A DNA stretch of 22,209 bases from a virus. The stretch covers positions 1 to 22,209 of IMG/VR virus record IMGVR_UViG_3300010150_000203; one strand, 5' to 3'. A program made the position numbers and the translations under genes. A model generated the notes under the pieces. It ran no database searches, was not told where the DNA came from, and saw nothing but the letters and a program-made list of their open reading frames with translations. Shown in pieces: positions 13,081 to 22,072 of the stretch (positions are counted from its first letter, which is position 1; each line of letters starts with the position of its first letter).

Positions 13081-13203
13081 TTATTTACCTTCTCCTAAAT
13101 AGTGTTGAGGTGTAAACTTGCAACTAATATAGTTGACAAGTGCTTTCCCACCAACTTTATTATATTCTAAACTTTCGTGATCTATGGCTTTTAATATCGA
13201 CAT
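13081..13203 (-). CDS. Tiny ORF (40 aa)
   Basis: Encodes MSILKAIDHESLEYNKVGGK and ends HYLGEGK, TAA. Its last codons supply the GGAGAAGG ribosome site of the next gene, and its start lies 11 nt after the 43-aa ORF. One Cys, mixed charge, no membrane segment. No family recognised. It fills what would otherwise be an unusual gap in a gapless operon, which is the main support. Confidence 0.45.
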   Translation of the reverse strand: MSILKAIDHESLEYNKVGGKALVNYISCKFTPQHYLGEGK

Positions 13204-13214
13204 AACTTAATTAT

Positions 13215-13346
13215 TTACTTCTCCTCTATATACCAAGATATCATAACTTCTGAATCTACAGTATGTGTATGTGCAACGGCTTCTTCTGCTGTATCAAATT
13301 CCATATTAAAATCTGTATCTTCATATTTTTTTAATAACCAACTCAT
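13215..13346 (-). CDS. Tiny ORF (43 aa)
   Basis: Encodes MSWLLKKYEDTDFNMEFDTA followed by EEAVAHTHTVDSEVMISWYI, EEK, stop. It begins 2 nt after the lectin stop codon. The alternation of acidic and aromatic residues looks like a compact folded domain, not random sequence. Function unknown; the codon use and operon position are as for neighbouring genes. The upstream ribosome site is poor (AT-rich). Confidence 0.5.
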   Translation of the reverse strand: MSWLLKKYEDTDFNMEFDTAEEAVAHTHTVDSEVMISWYIEEK

Positions 13347-13348
13347 AT

Positions 13349-14056
13349 TTATATAAATCCCTGTGCGTCATAATAATCTGCTAAGGCAGCAACATTTGAT
13401 GATGAAAGGTTACCATTGTATGCACCACAAGCATACAGTTTTCCATCTCCAAATTCAAAGCTACCATAATTACCAAAGTGATATTGCTGATTAGTAAAGC
13501 TAAAGTCACAATCACTAATAGTAATTAATCTTGGGTCATTACCTCTAATATTGTTATATAAATCACTAACATTGGTGCTGTTTCTGTATAAAGTCTTATT
13601 ACCACCAACATTATTGTGATAATAGGCGTTACCACTTCTGTATGCACCTAAATAATCATTGCCACTAGAAGAAGTAGCTATAACAGCTTGAGTGTCATTC
13701 GTCTGCATAACCCAAAACATAGTTAAGTTGCTGCCAAGTGAGTTGTTACCCAAAGAAAAACTAAAGTTGCTAGCTAAGGTAAAATAGCTATGAGTTCCAC
13801 TTGTATAATTTACATTATATAAAGTTGCGTCATGATTATTACCTGTTTCATCAGTCCAAGTGCTACCACTACCACTATAATTATTTGCTGTAAAAAGGAA
13901 TCTTAAACTCATTCCACTAGGAACTGGTGGGAATCCCTCTGCAAATCTATCCTGTTGCTTTATAAACCTGTGTTCTTCCATGCTCAAAATACCCTTGTTT
14001 CCAGTGGTATTCTGTGCTGGTATAGCACCTCGGTAACCATAAATACTTTTACCCAT
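13349..14056 (-). CDS. LamG/concanavalin-like lectin domain protein
   Basis: 235 residues with AAAGGA before ATG 14056. After a 50-residue N-terminus comes a LamG-type jelly roll: LRFLFTANNYSGSGSTWTDE, TGNNHDATLYN (the W-x-D-x-(T/S)-G-N-N-(x)-D-(A/G)-T-L signature), SYFTLASNFSF, NLTMFWVMQTND, ATSSSGNDYLGAY, and a closing strand plus helix GKLYACGAYNGNLSSSNVAA then LADYYDAQGF. Such domains bind glycans or act as structural knobs in phage tail fibres. It sits between the two small 109-aa proteins in the fibre operon, so cell-surface recognition is the likely role. Confidence 0.75.
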   Translation of the reverse strand: MGKSIYGYRGAIPAQNTTGNKGILSMEEHRFIKQQDRFAEGFPPVPSGMSLRFLFTANNYSGSGSTWTDETGNNHDATLYNVNYTSGTHSYFTLASNFSFSLGNNSLGSNLTMFWVMQTNDTQAVIATSSSGNDYLGAYRSGNAYYHNNVGGNKTLYRNSTNVSDLYNNIRGNDPRLITISDCDFSFTNQQYHFGNYGSFEFGDGKLYACGAYNGNLSSSNVAALADYYDAQGFI

Positions 14057-14064
14057 AGGTTCCT

Positions 14065-14394
14065 TTATGTAATTTCAACTACTGAAATGACTATTTCTGC
14101 GTCTGACGCTGCACTTGCCCAAGCTCTAATTTGGTCGCCAGTTTCTAAAACTAGCTTTCCACCAATAGGGTTTAGTGAAGTATCAGCTGGGACAGCAACA
14201 GTATGAGCTAATGCTTTTGCAGTAGTTGTAGAACTATCGTAGTAATCTACATAGACATCTACATTTGCAGAACCATCTACATTTGCTATTTGACATAACA
14301 AAACAACAGCAGTTGTTGCTGATGGACACTGATAAATCGATGTGTCAGCAGTAGTGCTTAAATCAGCATTTACAGATTTATAACTTTCAGCCAT
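14065..14394 (-). CDS. Small virion beta protein, copy 1
   Basis: 109 residues. AGGAG lies inside the last codons of the giant fibre gene just upstream of ATG 14394. Composition is Ala/Thr/Val/Asp-rich: STTADTSIYQCPSATTAVVL, CQIANVDGSANVDVYVDYYD, then ALAHTVAVPADTSLNPIGGK and GDQIRAWASAASDAEIVISV, VEIT. Same length and strand plan as the 12285-12614 protein, so the two are probable paralogues. Position directly after the giant fibre suggests a cap, connector or assembly factor for it; unproven. Confidence 0.7.
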   Translation of the reverse strand: MAESYKSVNADLSTTADTSIYQCPSATTAVVLLCQIANVDGSANVDVYVDYYDSSTTTAKALAHTVAVPADTSLNPIGGKLVLETGDQIRAWASAASDAEIVISVVEIT

Positions 14395-14395
14395 A

Positions 14396-17300
14396 TTAAT
14401 CTCCTAATATAAAGTAGTTTGCTAGACCTGTGCTTCCACCACCACCAACTTCGGTCCAGCTACTACCATCGTATACATTAACTTTTGAGGTAGTGGTATT
14501 AAATATTTGTTCCCCACCTGACATACCTGAAAGAGCATCTCTTGCTGTTTCGTCCATGTTCGGTAATTTTACAGGTACAGAGAAATCAGCAACACTAGAA
14601 TCTATTTTTAATCTTTCTGTGCCTGCTGTGTGCATTTCTATTTCATCATTATCAGAATTAGAACTTTCTACTCTAATAAATGTATCTGTATCGCCATCTC
14701 TAAATGTTGTGGCAGAGTTTGAAGTTCCTACGATGTTTATTGGATCAACAGTTCCATCTGCTAATACAAGATCAAGATCTGTTGCTGATGTTCCAACATT
14801 TGCAAATTGTATAGGATCCGAGGAATTGTCTGCAAGTGTAAGAGGCATTTCATCATTTACATCGAAACTAACACTTCCTACTAAATTGCTTTTTGTGATC
14901 TTCTTATAATCAGTAGCGCTTGTGTCATAAATTAAGATAACATCGTCATCTGCTGCTGTAGTTAAAGCTGATTGACCTGTCAAAGCACTTGTAGTTAAGC
15001 CTGTTGCATTACCCTCAAATGTACCTGCAACGAAAGTTTCGGATCCAACTGTCCATTTGTCTGTTGATTCGTTCCATATAAGAGTTTTATTAGTGTCATC
15101 GCCCCTCTCAATTTCAATACCACCATTCTCTGAAGCAGAGCCAGTTGCATTGGAATTAAGAACGATCTGATTATCAGCTAGGTTAATTGTCTCAGTATTA
15201 ACGGAAGTTGTAGTTCCTGAAACTGTCAAGTCTCCAGATACTATTAAATCATTGAAAGTCACATCGGAAGTTGTTGAGACAGCTTGACCTATACTGATAT
15301 CACCTGATGAAACAGTAACACCTGTACCACCACTGATATAGCTATCTATCTTTGTTTGAACTCTTGCATCTGTATAATATAAATTTGATGAACCCTCACT
15401 TAGATTATCTGTATCTTTAGTCGCAAGTCTTGTGTCAAATGCACTGTTAGATCTAGCGTCTGTATAGTAAAGATTTGTTGATCCCTCTCCAATATCATCA
15501 GTATCAAGAGTTACATTTACCCATGCAGATCCACTGTATCGTAATACTTGATTAGTAGCCAGAGAAGTTAATGTTACATCTGATAACTGAGCTACTTGTG
15601 AACTTGCGTCACCAGGTTCCCATGTAGAACCAGACCATTTGAGAGCTTGACCTGAACTAGGTGCGCTTGTTGTTGTATCAACATCACTAAGATCATCTAT
15701 GGATACAGATCCAAAATCTATATCTATTTCATCATTTGCAGTGTCATTAGTTACAGTAATCTTGGAAGATCCTGCATTGATACCTCTAAACTCTAGATCT
15801 TCACCTGTCTTTTGTAGGAATACACCAATACCTGCTGTGTTCTGATTAGATGCTGTGTTAACTTCACCAGATCCAGATAGTCCACCAAGAGATGAAAGAA
15901 CAAAACCACCTGAGCTATTACTGTAAGATACAACTTTTGCGTCATCGCTTGATGTTGGATTGCTGAATAATACATCACTAAGATCATTTAGATCTGCCGC
16001 AGTAATCCTTGCGTCTGCTCTAGCATTTGTAAAGTACAGATTAGAAGAACCTTCTGTCAAGTTGTCTGTATCTTTAGTTGCTAGTTGTGTATCAAACCTT
16101 GCATTTGTATAATATAGATTTGTTCCTTCTGATAAATCGCTTGTACTAAATCCTGATAAAGATACAGTTGCGTCAATAGCACCATCGTTTGCGTCATCAT
16201 AAGCAAAAGATATACCTGAGTGTGATCCATTTGTTACAATTTGAGCGCCTACTATATCCTGTACTTGTTCATTACTCAATGAAGCAGTATTAGCAATTGT
16301 TAATGTTCCTGCTGAGTCATCATAAGTGACGGATATATCTGTACCAGCAGTTACAACTCCTGCTACATAATCTTCTACTTGTTCTTGTGTAAGTTGTGTA
16401 TTTGTATCTGTAGAGGTAATTGTTAATGTATTAGCAGTGTCATCATAAGTAAGTGATACATTAGTTCCCTCTGTAAGTAAAGCATTTACCCTGTCATCTA
16501 CTCTTTCATCAGTAAAGTAAAGATTTGAAGATCCTTCTGACAAACTATCAGTATCATGATTAGCTATTGAGGAAACTGTTCCTGTTACATTACCTGTTAA
16601 GTTTCCTGTAAATGTAGAGTAGATACTTCCTGCATCAAATCTTTCTGATCCAACAGTCCATTTGTCATCAGTTTCTTCCCAGATCAAAGTCTTGTTAGTA
16701 GAACTACCACGCTCTACTTCTATACCTGCATTTTCAGTTGGTGAGCCTGTGACATTATTGTTTAATACAATGATGTTGTCATCAACTGTCAATGTTTCTG
16801 TATTTAAAGTTGTAGTAGTACCACTTACAGTAAGATCACCAGAAACTACTAAATCATTAAAAGTTACATCACTTGTAGTGCCTACAGCCTGACCTATGCT
16901 TATTTCTCCAGATGATAAAGCCACACCTGTCCCTGCGCTGAAGTGCGCTCTTGTTTCGCTAGCGCTAGGACCTGTATATGTGAATACGCCAGATCCACTG
17001 TTGTAAGATAATGATCCATCACCACCACTGTCAGTTACCGAAACTGCACCTCTAGCCCTTGCGTCTGTGTAGTAAAGGTTAGAGCTACCTTCGGTCAAAT
17101 CGTCTGTATCACTAGCAGATAAACTAGATCCAGCTATTGATACAACTGAATCTCCACCCATACCTGAGTGATGTTGGCAATAGTAATAAAGAGTATCTGA
17201 TGTTGCTGCGTCTACAACTATTTGTGTGTAAGCACCTGATGAACCAGGAGTTCCGTTGTAGGTGACACCAGTAGTATATTCGGAACCACTAGCGTGTGTA

Positions 17301-20300
17301 CCATTTTTAGTTATAGAAAACTTAAGTGGGTGTCCAGAGACAGAACTATCGCTGGTATCAAACCTATATGTTATACCAGGTATCAATTGGATACTTGCAG
17401 CAGTTTCGCCATCTAAGTGATATTTATTACCACTTACATTTGCTACTGTGACTGCAAATTCAATTATTGGTGTATTGTCTTCAAAATTAATTGTCTTATT
17501 AGTAATTGTGTCTGTGCTAGTAGGTGTAAAGTCTGCTGTAAGTGATCCTGAGGAGTAAGTAAGTCCTGATCCTATTTCGTTAGCTCCAATTAAATCTACC
17601 CAGTTTCCTGCATGTGAATAATAAGCTCTACCAGTTCCATGAACATGAGCAAACATACCATGATAAGTTGAAGCACTTGGTAGATCACCTTCTGCTGAAT
17701 ACACATTACCAAATAGGACTTTTCTACCACCCATATCAAGATCAGATGTATTATCAAATGCAATTGTTCCTGAACTAAAGCTGATGTTTGTACCACCACT
17801 AAAGCTGGCCAAAGTTGTAAATGCAGAAGTTGAATTATCATAATTAGATAAATCATTATCTACTACAAAATCAAAATTATTATTAGTGTCATCGTAGGTA
17901 ACAGTTATGAGAGTTTGAGTTCCCATAGTTAAAGCTGTTCCTAATGCGTCTTGAGCTCTTTCGTTTGTGAAATAAAGATTTGATGAACCTTCAGACAAAT
18001 CATCTGTATCATTGTTTGATAGATCATCTTCTGTTGCCGAAATAGTAAGTGTTCCTGCACTATCGTCATATGACAAAGTTATATTTGATCCTGCTGTTAA
18101 TAAACTATCAACTTGATCATCAACTCTTTCATTAGTGAAATAAAGATTTGTACCTTCAGCTAAGTCGCTTGTTGTTTTACCTGACAAAGCACTATCGAAT
18201 CTTGCTGTGGTGTAATAGAGATTAGTTCCCTCAGACAAATCACCTGTATCTGCTGCTGCCAACTTTGTATCAAAATCTGTATTAGCTCTTGTGGTTGTGT
18301 AGTAAAGATTTGAGCTACCCTCACTAAGACTATCTGTATCATGATTAGATATATCTGAAACTGTTCCTGTAACATCGCCTTGTAAATTAGCGATTAATGT
18401 TCCAGTTGAAAAACCAGTAGCACTTGTATCCACTGAGGTAGTAGGCTCTGTTTGTGAACCATGAAATAATCTAAATTTATCAGACTGACTAGCATCCCAG
18501 ACCATACCTGCATATTTTGTTGTCGATGACTGTATGTATTCGCCATACCAACCTATATCTACTGTATTACCTGAGTTTTCATCTGCATACTTGAATAACG
18601 GATCATTTACAGTAACAGTTGTACTATCAACAGTTGTAGTCGAACCACTTACAGTCAAGTCTCCTGAAATAGTTGCATTACCATCAATACTTATGTTTGT
18701 AGAGGTAATGTCATCAGATGTTAAAGTGCCATCAACTTGTATATTATTAAATTGTACATTATCAGTAGTGCCAACAGACTGACCTATTGATATCTCACCA
18801 GAGGATATTCCTATACCAGTTCCAGCAGTGAAATGCGCTCTAACTTCCGATGCTGATGGACCTGTGTAAGTAAACACTCCTGTTGTGTTATCGTAACTTA
18901 GCGATCCATCCCCACCAGCATCAGTAACCGATAAAGAACCTCTGGCTCTAGCGTTTGTAAAGTATAAGTTAGTAGATCCCTCTGACAAATCATCGGTATC
19001 TTTAGTTCCTAATCTTGTGTCAAATCTTGCTGTTGTGTAGTAGAGGTTTGTACCCTCTGTTAAATCAGATGTAGATTTACCTGTAAAAGCTGTATCAAAT
19101 CTAGCAGTTGTGTAATAAAGATTAGTTCCCTCTGTTAGATCACCTGTGTCCTTAGTTGCCAACCTTGTATCAAATCTTGCGTCAGTATAATATAGATTAG
19201 TTGAACCTTCCCCAATGTCATCTGTATCTAGTGTGACATTTAACCAAGCTGAACCACTGTATCTCAATACTTGATTTGTGGCTAAAGATGTCAGCGTGAC
19301 ATCATTCATTTCGCTTATTTCGTTTTCTGTAGCTACAGCACTATCTACATAAGTTTGAGTTGCATAACTGTTGGTAGTTAAATATGATCCAACTCGTGTA
19401 TCTGTATAGTAAAGATTAGTAGATCCCTCTGATAGATCGTCAGTATCTTTTGTAGCTAGTCGAGTATCAAAAGCACTATTAGATCTTGCATCCGTATAGT
19501 AGAGGTTTGAAGATCCTTCTGTTAAATCATCGGTATCAAATGACGACATTGTAACTGCGATAGTAGGGGTTTGTGACTCTCCACTAGTCGTGCTGACACT
19601 TATACCTGTACCAGCAACTAAATTTTGTACGAAATCGCCAACTGTGTCTGTAGCTAGATCTATTGGATCATTAATCCATGAGGATCCATTATATCTAATT
19701 ACATCACCATTTGCTAGACCAGAAAATCCTACATTTGCAAGATCTTCAATATTGGCTAAAGCTATTCTTGCATCTGCACGAGCATTGGTGTAGTAAACAT
19801 TTGTGGTTCCTTCAGTAATGTTATCTGTATCAAATTCAGTAAAATCCACGGATCCTGTAACTGTTCCTGATCCTTCAGTTAAAGTAAGACCTGTACCACC
19901 AGTAAATGTTATTGTTCCACCTAACGAAATATCCGTTGAGTTAGATCCGTCTGTGACTGTTATAGAACTATTACTAAATGCAGTGTTAGGAATATTAGTA
20001 AGAGTGTTAGATCCACCATCAATTGATTTGTTAGTTATAGTATCAGTTGAGGTTTGTGTCAAAATCTCGTCATAAGATTGATTTTCACCCAAAACCCAAC
20101 GATTTGTCGATACATCATAAAATAATCTTGCGTCATCGGTATCTGATGTTTCAATTATTAACCCAGCATCAACTTCGCTATTTCCTGTATTCAGCTTTAC
20201 AAAAGCGTCATCAACAACTATTACTTCTGCCGTAGTATTAAGAAATTCACCTTGAACATCAAGGTTGCCTTGTATAGTTACAGAACCACTGGTCGTTAAT

Positions 20301-20629
20301 CCTGTAAATGTTGGACTGTCCCCTGTTCCTAAACCTAAACTTGTTCTTGCTGTTGCACCTGACTCTGAAATCCATTGACTTCCATCTGATACAATAAATA
20401 CGCCATCTGAATGAGTTATATTTGCTAATGTAGATAAATCTGCGTCATAGGCTTGGACATTAGAGCCAATTTGTAAACCTAAACCTATTCTTAAATCTGC
20501 TAGTGAACTATAAGATCCACCAGTTCCACCATCGGTTAAACCTATAAAATCTGCTGATTGAAATTCAGCAAAACCATCAGGATTACCATCTCCGTCTAAA
20601 TTCAGCCTTATCGGATCTTTTTCTGCCAT
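14396..20629 (-). CDS. Giant modular tail fibre protein with cupredoxin-like domain
   Basis: 2077 residues; start overlaps the previous stop (TAATG). Order: an N-terminal attachment motif (MAEKDPIRLNLDGDG...AEFQ), a tail-fibre module (GSNVQAYDADLSTLANI, ARTSLGLGTGDSPTFTGL), then 17 copies of an 18-25 residue unit of consensus DTDDLSEGSSNLYYTDARF, mixed with four copies of a module GDLTVSGTTT..N.ET...D..IVLN..ATGS..EN.GIEIERG...KTLIW....DKWTVG, and three SGEISIGQAVGTT blocks. A cupredoxin-like domain lies at about 1052-1168 (His1100, Cys1151, His1154, Met1157). The C-terminus (about 1985-2077) has DTFIRVESSNSDNDEIEMHT and ARDALSGMSGG...YDGSSW. Likely a trimeric fibre shaft with host-contacting domains. 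No chaperone domain or protease motif is seen. Confidence 0.92.
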   Translation of the reverse strand: MAEKDPIRLNLDGDGNPDGFAEFQSADFIGLTDGGTGGSYSSLADLRIGLGLQIGSNVQAYDADLSTLANITHSDGVFIVSDGSQWISESGATARTSLGLGTGDSPTFTGLTTSGSVTIQGNLDVQGEFLNTTAEVIVVDDAFVKLNTGNSEVDAGLIIETSDTDDARLFYDVSTNRWVLGENQSYDEILTQTSTDTITNKSIDGGSNTLTNIPNTAFSNSSITVTDGSNSTDISLGGTITFTGGTGLTLTEGSGTVTGSVDFTEFDTDNITEGTTNVYYTNARADARIALANIEDLANVGFSGLANGDVIRYNGSSWINDPIDLATDTVGDFVQNLVAGTGISVSTTSGESQTPTIAVTMSSFDTDDLTEGSSNLYYTDARSNSAFDTRLATKDTDDLSEGSTNLYYTDTRVGSYLTTNSYATQTYVDSAVATENEISEMNDVTLTSLATNQVLRYSGSAWLNVTLDTDDIGEGSTNLYYTDARFDTRLATKDTGDLTEGTNLYYTTARFDTAFTGKSTSDLTEGTNLYYTTARFDTRLGTKDTDDLSEGSTNLYFTNARARGSLSVTDAGGDGSLSYDNTTGVFTYTGPSASEVRAHFTAGTGIGISSGEISIGQSVGTTDNVQFNNIQVDGTLTSDDITSTNISIDGNATISGDLTVSGSTTTVDSTTVTVNDPLFKYADENSGNTVDIGWYGEYIQSSTTKYAGMVWDASQSDKFRLFHGSQTEPTTSVDTSATGFSTGTLIANLQGDVTGTVSDISNHDTDSLSEGSSNLYYTTTRANTDFDTKLAAADTGDLSEGTNLYYTTARFDSALSGKTTSDLAEGTNLYFTNERVDDQVDSLLTAGSNITLSYDDSAGTLTISATEDDLSNNDTDDLSEGSSNLYFTNERAQDALGTALTMGTQTLITVTYDDTNNNFDFVVDNDLSNYDNSTSAFTTLASFSGGTNISFSSGTIAFDNTSDLDMGGRKVLFGNVYSAEGDLPSASTYHGMFAHVHGTGRAYYSHAGNWVDLIGANEIGSGLTYSSGSLTADFTPTSTDTITNKTINFEDNTPIIEFAVTVANVSGNKYHLDGETAASIQLIPGITYRFDTSDSSVSGHPLKFSITKNGTHASGSEYTTGVTYNGTPGSSGAYTQIVVDAATSDTLYYYCQHHSGMGGDSVVSIAGSSLSASDTDDLTEGSSNLYYTDARARGAVSVTDSGGDGSLSYNSGSGVFTYTGPSASETRAHFSAGTGVALSSGEISIGQAVGTTSDVTFNDLVVSGDLTVSGTTTTLNTETLTVDDNIIVLNNNVTGSPTENAGIEVERGSSTNKTLIWEETDDKWTVGSERFDAGSIYSTFTGNLTGNVTGTVSSIANHDTDSLSEGSSNLYFTDERVDDRVNALLTEGTNVSLTYDDTANTLTITSTDTNTQLTQEQVEDYVAGVVTAGTDISVTYDDSAGTLTIANTASLSNEQVQDIVGAQIVTNGSHSGISFAYDDANDGAIDATVSLSGFSTSDLSEGTNLYYTNARFDTQLATKDTDNLTEGSSNLYFTNARADARITAADLNDLSDVLFSNPTSSDDAKVVSYSNSSGGFVLSSLGGLSGSGEVNTASNQNTAGIGVFLQKTGEDLEFRGINAGSSKITVTNDTANDEIDIDFGSVSIDDLSDVDTTTSAPSSGQALKWSGSTWEPGDASSQVAQLSDVTLTSLATNQVLRYSGSAWVNVTLDTDDIGEGSTNLYYTDARSNSAFDTRLATKDTDNLSEGSSNLYYTDARVQTKIDSYISGGTGVTVSSGDISIGQAVSTTSDVTFNDLIVSGDLTVSGTTTSVNTETINLADNQIVLNSNATGSASENGGIEIERGDDTNKTLIWNESTDKWTVGSETFVAGTFEGNATGLTTSALTGQSALTTAADDDVILIYDTSATDYKKITKSNLVGSVSFDVNDEMPLTLADNSSDPIQFANVGTSATDLDLVLADGTVDPINIVGTSNSATTFRDGDTDTFIRVESSNSDNDEIEMHTAGTERLKIDSSVADFSVPVKLPNMDETARDALSGMSGGEQIFNTTTSKVNVYDGSSWTEVGGGGSTGLANYFILGD
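15350..19833 (-). repeat. 17-copy protein repeat (DTDDLSEG-SSNLYYTDAR type)
   Basis: Seventeen variants of (D/S)T(D/S)(D/N/S)(L/I)(S/T/G/A)EG(S/T)(S/T)NLY(Y/F)T(D/N/T)(A/E/T)R occur in the 2077-aa fibre, singly or in runs of up to four (such as FDTRLATKDTGDLTEGTNL). Some lack one residue (EGTNLYYT against EGSSNLYYT). The helical tail after the Arg (FDTRLATK, ADARI, VDDRVNALL) suggests alternating beta and short helical segments of a trimeric shaft. DNA copies differ by many synonymous changes, so these are old duplications, not recent slippage. Confidence 0.9.
17120..17478 (-). other. Cupredoxin-like (type-1 copper) domain inside the giant fibre
   Basis: Residues about 1052-1168. Beta-strand pattern NTPIIEFAVTVANVSGNKYH, then GITYRFDTSDSSVSGHPLKF, and TLYYYCQHHSGMGGDSVVSI. 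His1100 in GHPLKF is followed 51 residues later by Cys1151-x2-His1154-x2-Met1157, the ligand order of blue-copper proteins and the same C-x2-H-x2-M spacing as amicyanin. It is flanked on both sides by fibre repeats, so it is an inserted module. Confidence 0.75.
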
Positions 20630-21810
20630 TATTCACCCATGTTTATGTCTTGTGTCTGTGTAGTGCCATCTGATGAAGTCGTAGTAAGGACTAACGATTT
20701 ACCATCTGAAGTGGGAGGCATTACTATTCTTGATAAAGTTGAACCATCTGTTTGTAATACTTCAACAGCTCTCGTACTCATAGCAACTGTGCTACCACCA
20801 CCATTTACCGAAGCAGTCGTAGTTACTGGTATAAAGTGATTTTTTAAAGGAACTCCACTAGTAGATCCTCCACTAAGCACTAATGGCATTTTACCACTAT
20901 GACTATGAGTTATCGGTATATTTGCCTTTAGAGTTATAGATCTTTGACTAGTATCTGTGACAATATCTAATTTACCTTTACGCTCAGTCCTTGTAACACT
21001 TGGCTCTACAGTATCTAAAGATAAAGTATCCGTAGTGCTGCTTGCTGTAATTGTACTTTGATTGGGTGCAGAAACATTTTTAAATATATCTTGTGATCCT
21101 GATCCACTACTTGTTGAGTCAATTGTTATCTGATCACTATTAGCATCAGCAGTTAAAGTAATTCCTGATCCTGCAACAAAGGTTAATGTATCCGTTTCAC
21201 TATCAGCAAGAAGATCAGATCCACTAGCAGAACCAGATCCAGAGTTAACTGCAAAAGTAGAAAAGGCATTGGCAGCAGTATTTGTATTAGATATTGTGAT
21301 CTTTTTCGGTGTAGCAGTTGGATCAGTAGTTACGCCAATTCCAGATCCAGCTTCTATTTCTATGTTTTCACTTGTAGATCCAGCAGTAATAGTTGTCGAT
21401 CCATTTACTTGTATTCCAGCAATAGCATATTGAGTATTATCTACAGTTGACCAAGATATATTACCTAAGCCATCTGTTGTTAAGACTTGTCCTGATGTTC
21501 CATCCGATCCATTTATGCGAAGTTTTGCAGATAGAATATCTAATCTTTGCGAGCTGTCGATTTTTAAAGCTGGTGTACTGGCAGATCCGAGGACTAGATA
21601 TGTATTAGAGGCAGAAGTTCCTATAGATAAATTACCATCAGATACTACTGTTTTACCATCTAAATATAAATTATCATTTAAAGAAACTATTTGGACAGTT
21701 GCATTAGATAAAGTATAACCCTCACCAGTATCATCATTATCAAAAAAGTCGTCTTGTGTTGAAACATTAGCTATTTCAAGTGTATTTCTGCTATGTGTTG
21801 TTAACGACAT
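20629..21810 (-). CDS. Tail fibre-like protein, Ser/Thr-rich
   Basis: 393 residues; AGGAG about 11 nt before ATG 21810, overlapping the 85-aa gene by 20 nt. After a 30-residue start (SLTTHSRNTLEIANVSTQDD) it is a low-complexity Ser/Thr/Gly/Asp beta-rich chain. Recognisable phage-fibre phrases: KLRINGSDGTSGQVLTTDGL then GNISW (about 95-118) and repeated GSGIGVTTD / GSGITLTAD strands. The C-terminal region (about 290-393) has HSHSGKMPLVLSGG and GVPLKNHFIPVTTTASVNGG, suggesting a distinct tip or knob. It immediately precedes the giant fibre (TAATG), so the two could form successive segments of one appendage, like proximal and distal tail-fibre subunits. Confidence 0.8.
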   Translation of the reverse strand: MSLTTHSRNTLEIANVSTQDDFFDNDDTGEGYTLSNATVQIVSLNDNLYLDGKTVVSDGNLSIGTSASNTYLVLGSASTPALKIDSSQRLDILSAKLRINGSDGTSGQVLTTDGLGNISWSTVDNTQYAIAGIQVNGSTTITAGSTSENIEIEAGSGIGVTTDPTATPKKITISNTNTAANAFSTFAVNSGSGSASGSDLLADSETDTLTFVAGSGITLTADANSDQITIDSTSSGSGSQDIFKNVSAPNQSTITASSTTDTLSLDTVEPSVTRTERKGKLDIVTDTSQRSITLKANIPITHSHSGKMPLVLSGGSTSGVPLKNHFIPVTTTASVNGGGSTVAMSTRAVEVLQTDGSTLSRIVMPPTSDGKSLVLTTTSSDGTTQTQDINMGE

Positions 21811-22048
21811 TCTTAATATCTCCTAGATCGTAGGTGCCTCCCAGTTTTTCATATACCTTTTTTAAATTACTGATACTCTCAGTCATTTGATCTAAACCAT
21901 ATTTCCATTCAGCATAATCAGGATGATTTTCAGCGACAGGTGTTAGTAAAGTAGCAAATATTTGTATTTCACCTTGCAATATATTATCTAATAAATATTG
22001 CCTTTTCATCCTGTCATTAAATACATTAAATTCGTAAGATTCTGCCAT
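21791..22048 (-). CDS. Small helical protein upstream of the fibres
   Basis: 85 residues with AAAAGG 5 nt before ATG 22048. Charged and mostly helical: EFNVFNDRMKRQYLLDNILQ, then EWKYGLDQMTESISNLKKVY, EKLGG. One aromatic, acidic N-terminus, no membrane segment. It overlaps the 393-aa fibre gene by 20 nt. It may be an assembly factor or connector; family not recognised. Confidence 0.75.
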   Translation of the reverse strand: MAESYEFNVFNDRMKRQYLLDNILQGEIQIFATLLTPVAENHPDYAEWKYGLDQMTESISNLKKVYEKLGGTYDLGDIKNVVNNT

Positions 22049-22072
22049 AAATACCTTTTAGATACTTATAGG

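Noticed and set aside
14430-14909. Plus-strand ORFs, such as this 159-codon one and those at 262-531, 12654-13001 and 19803-20075
   Set aside because: Each lies antisense inside a clearly coding minus-strand gene, has Ser/Pro/Thr/Val-rich composition typical of reversed fibre codons, and shows no family motif.
15350-19833. CRISPR-like repeat array
   Set aside because: The repeats are protein-coding, in frame, variable at DNA level and without constant-length spacers.
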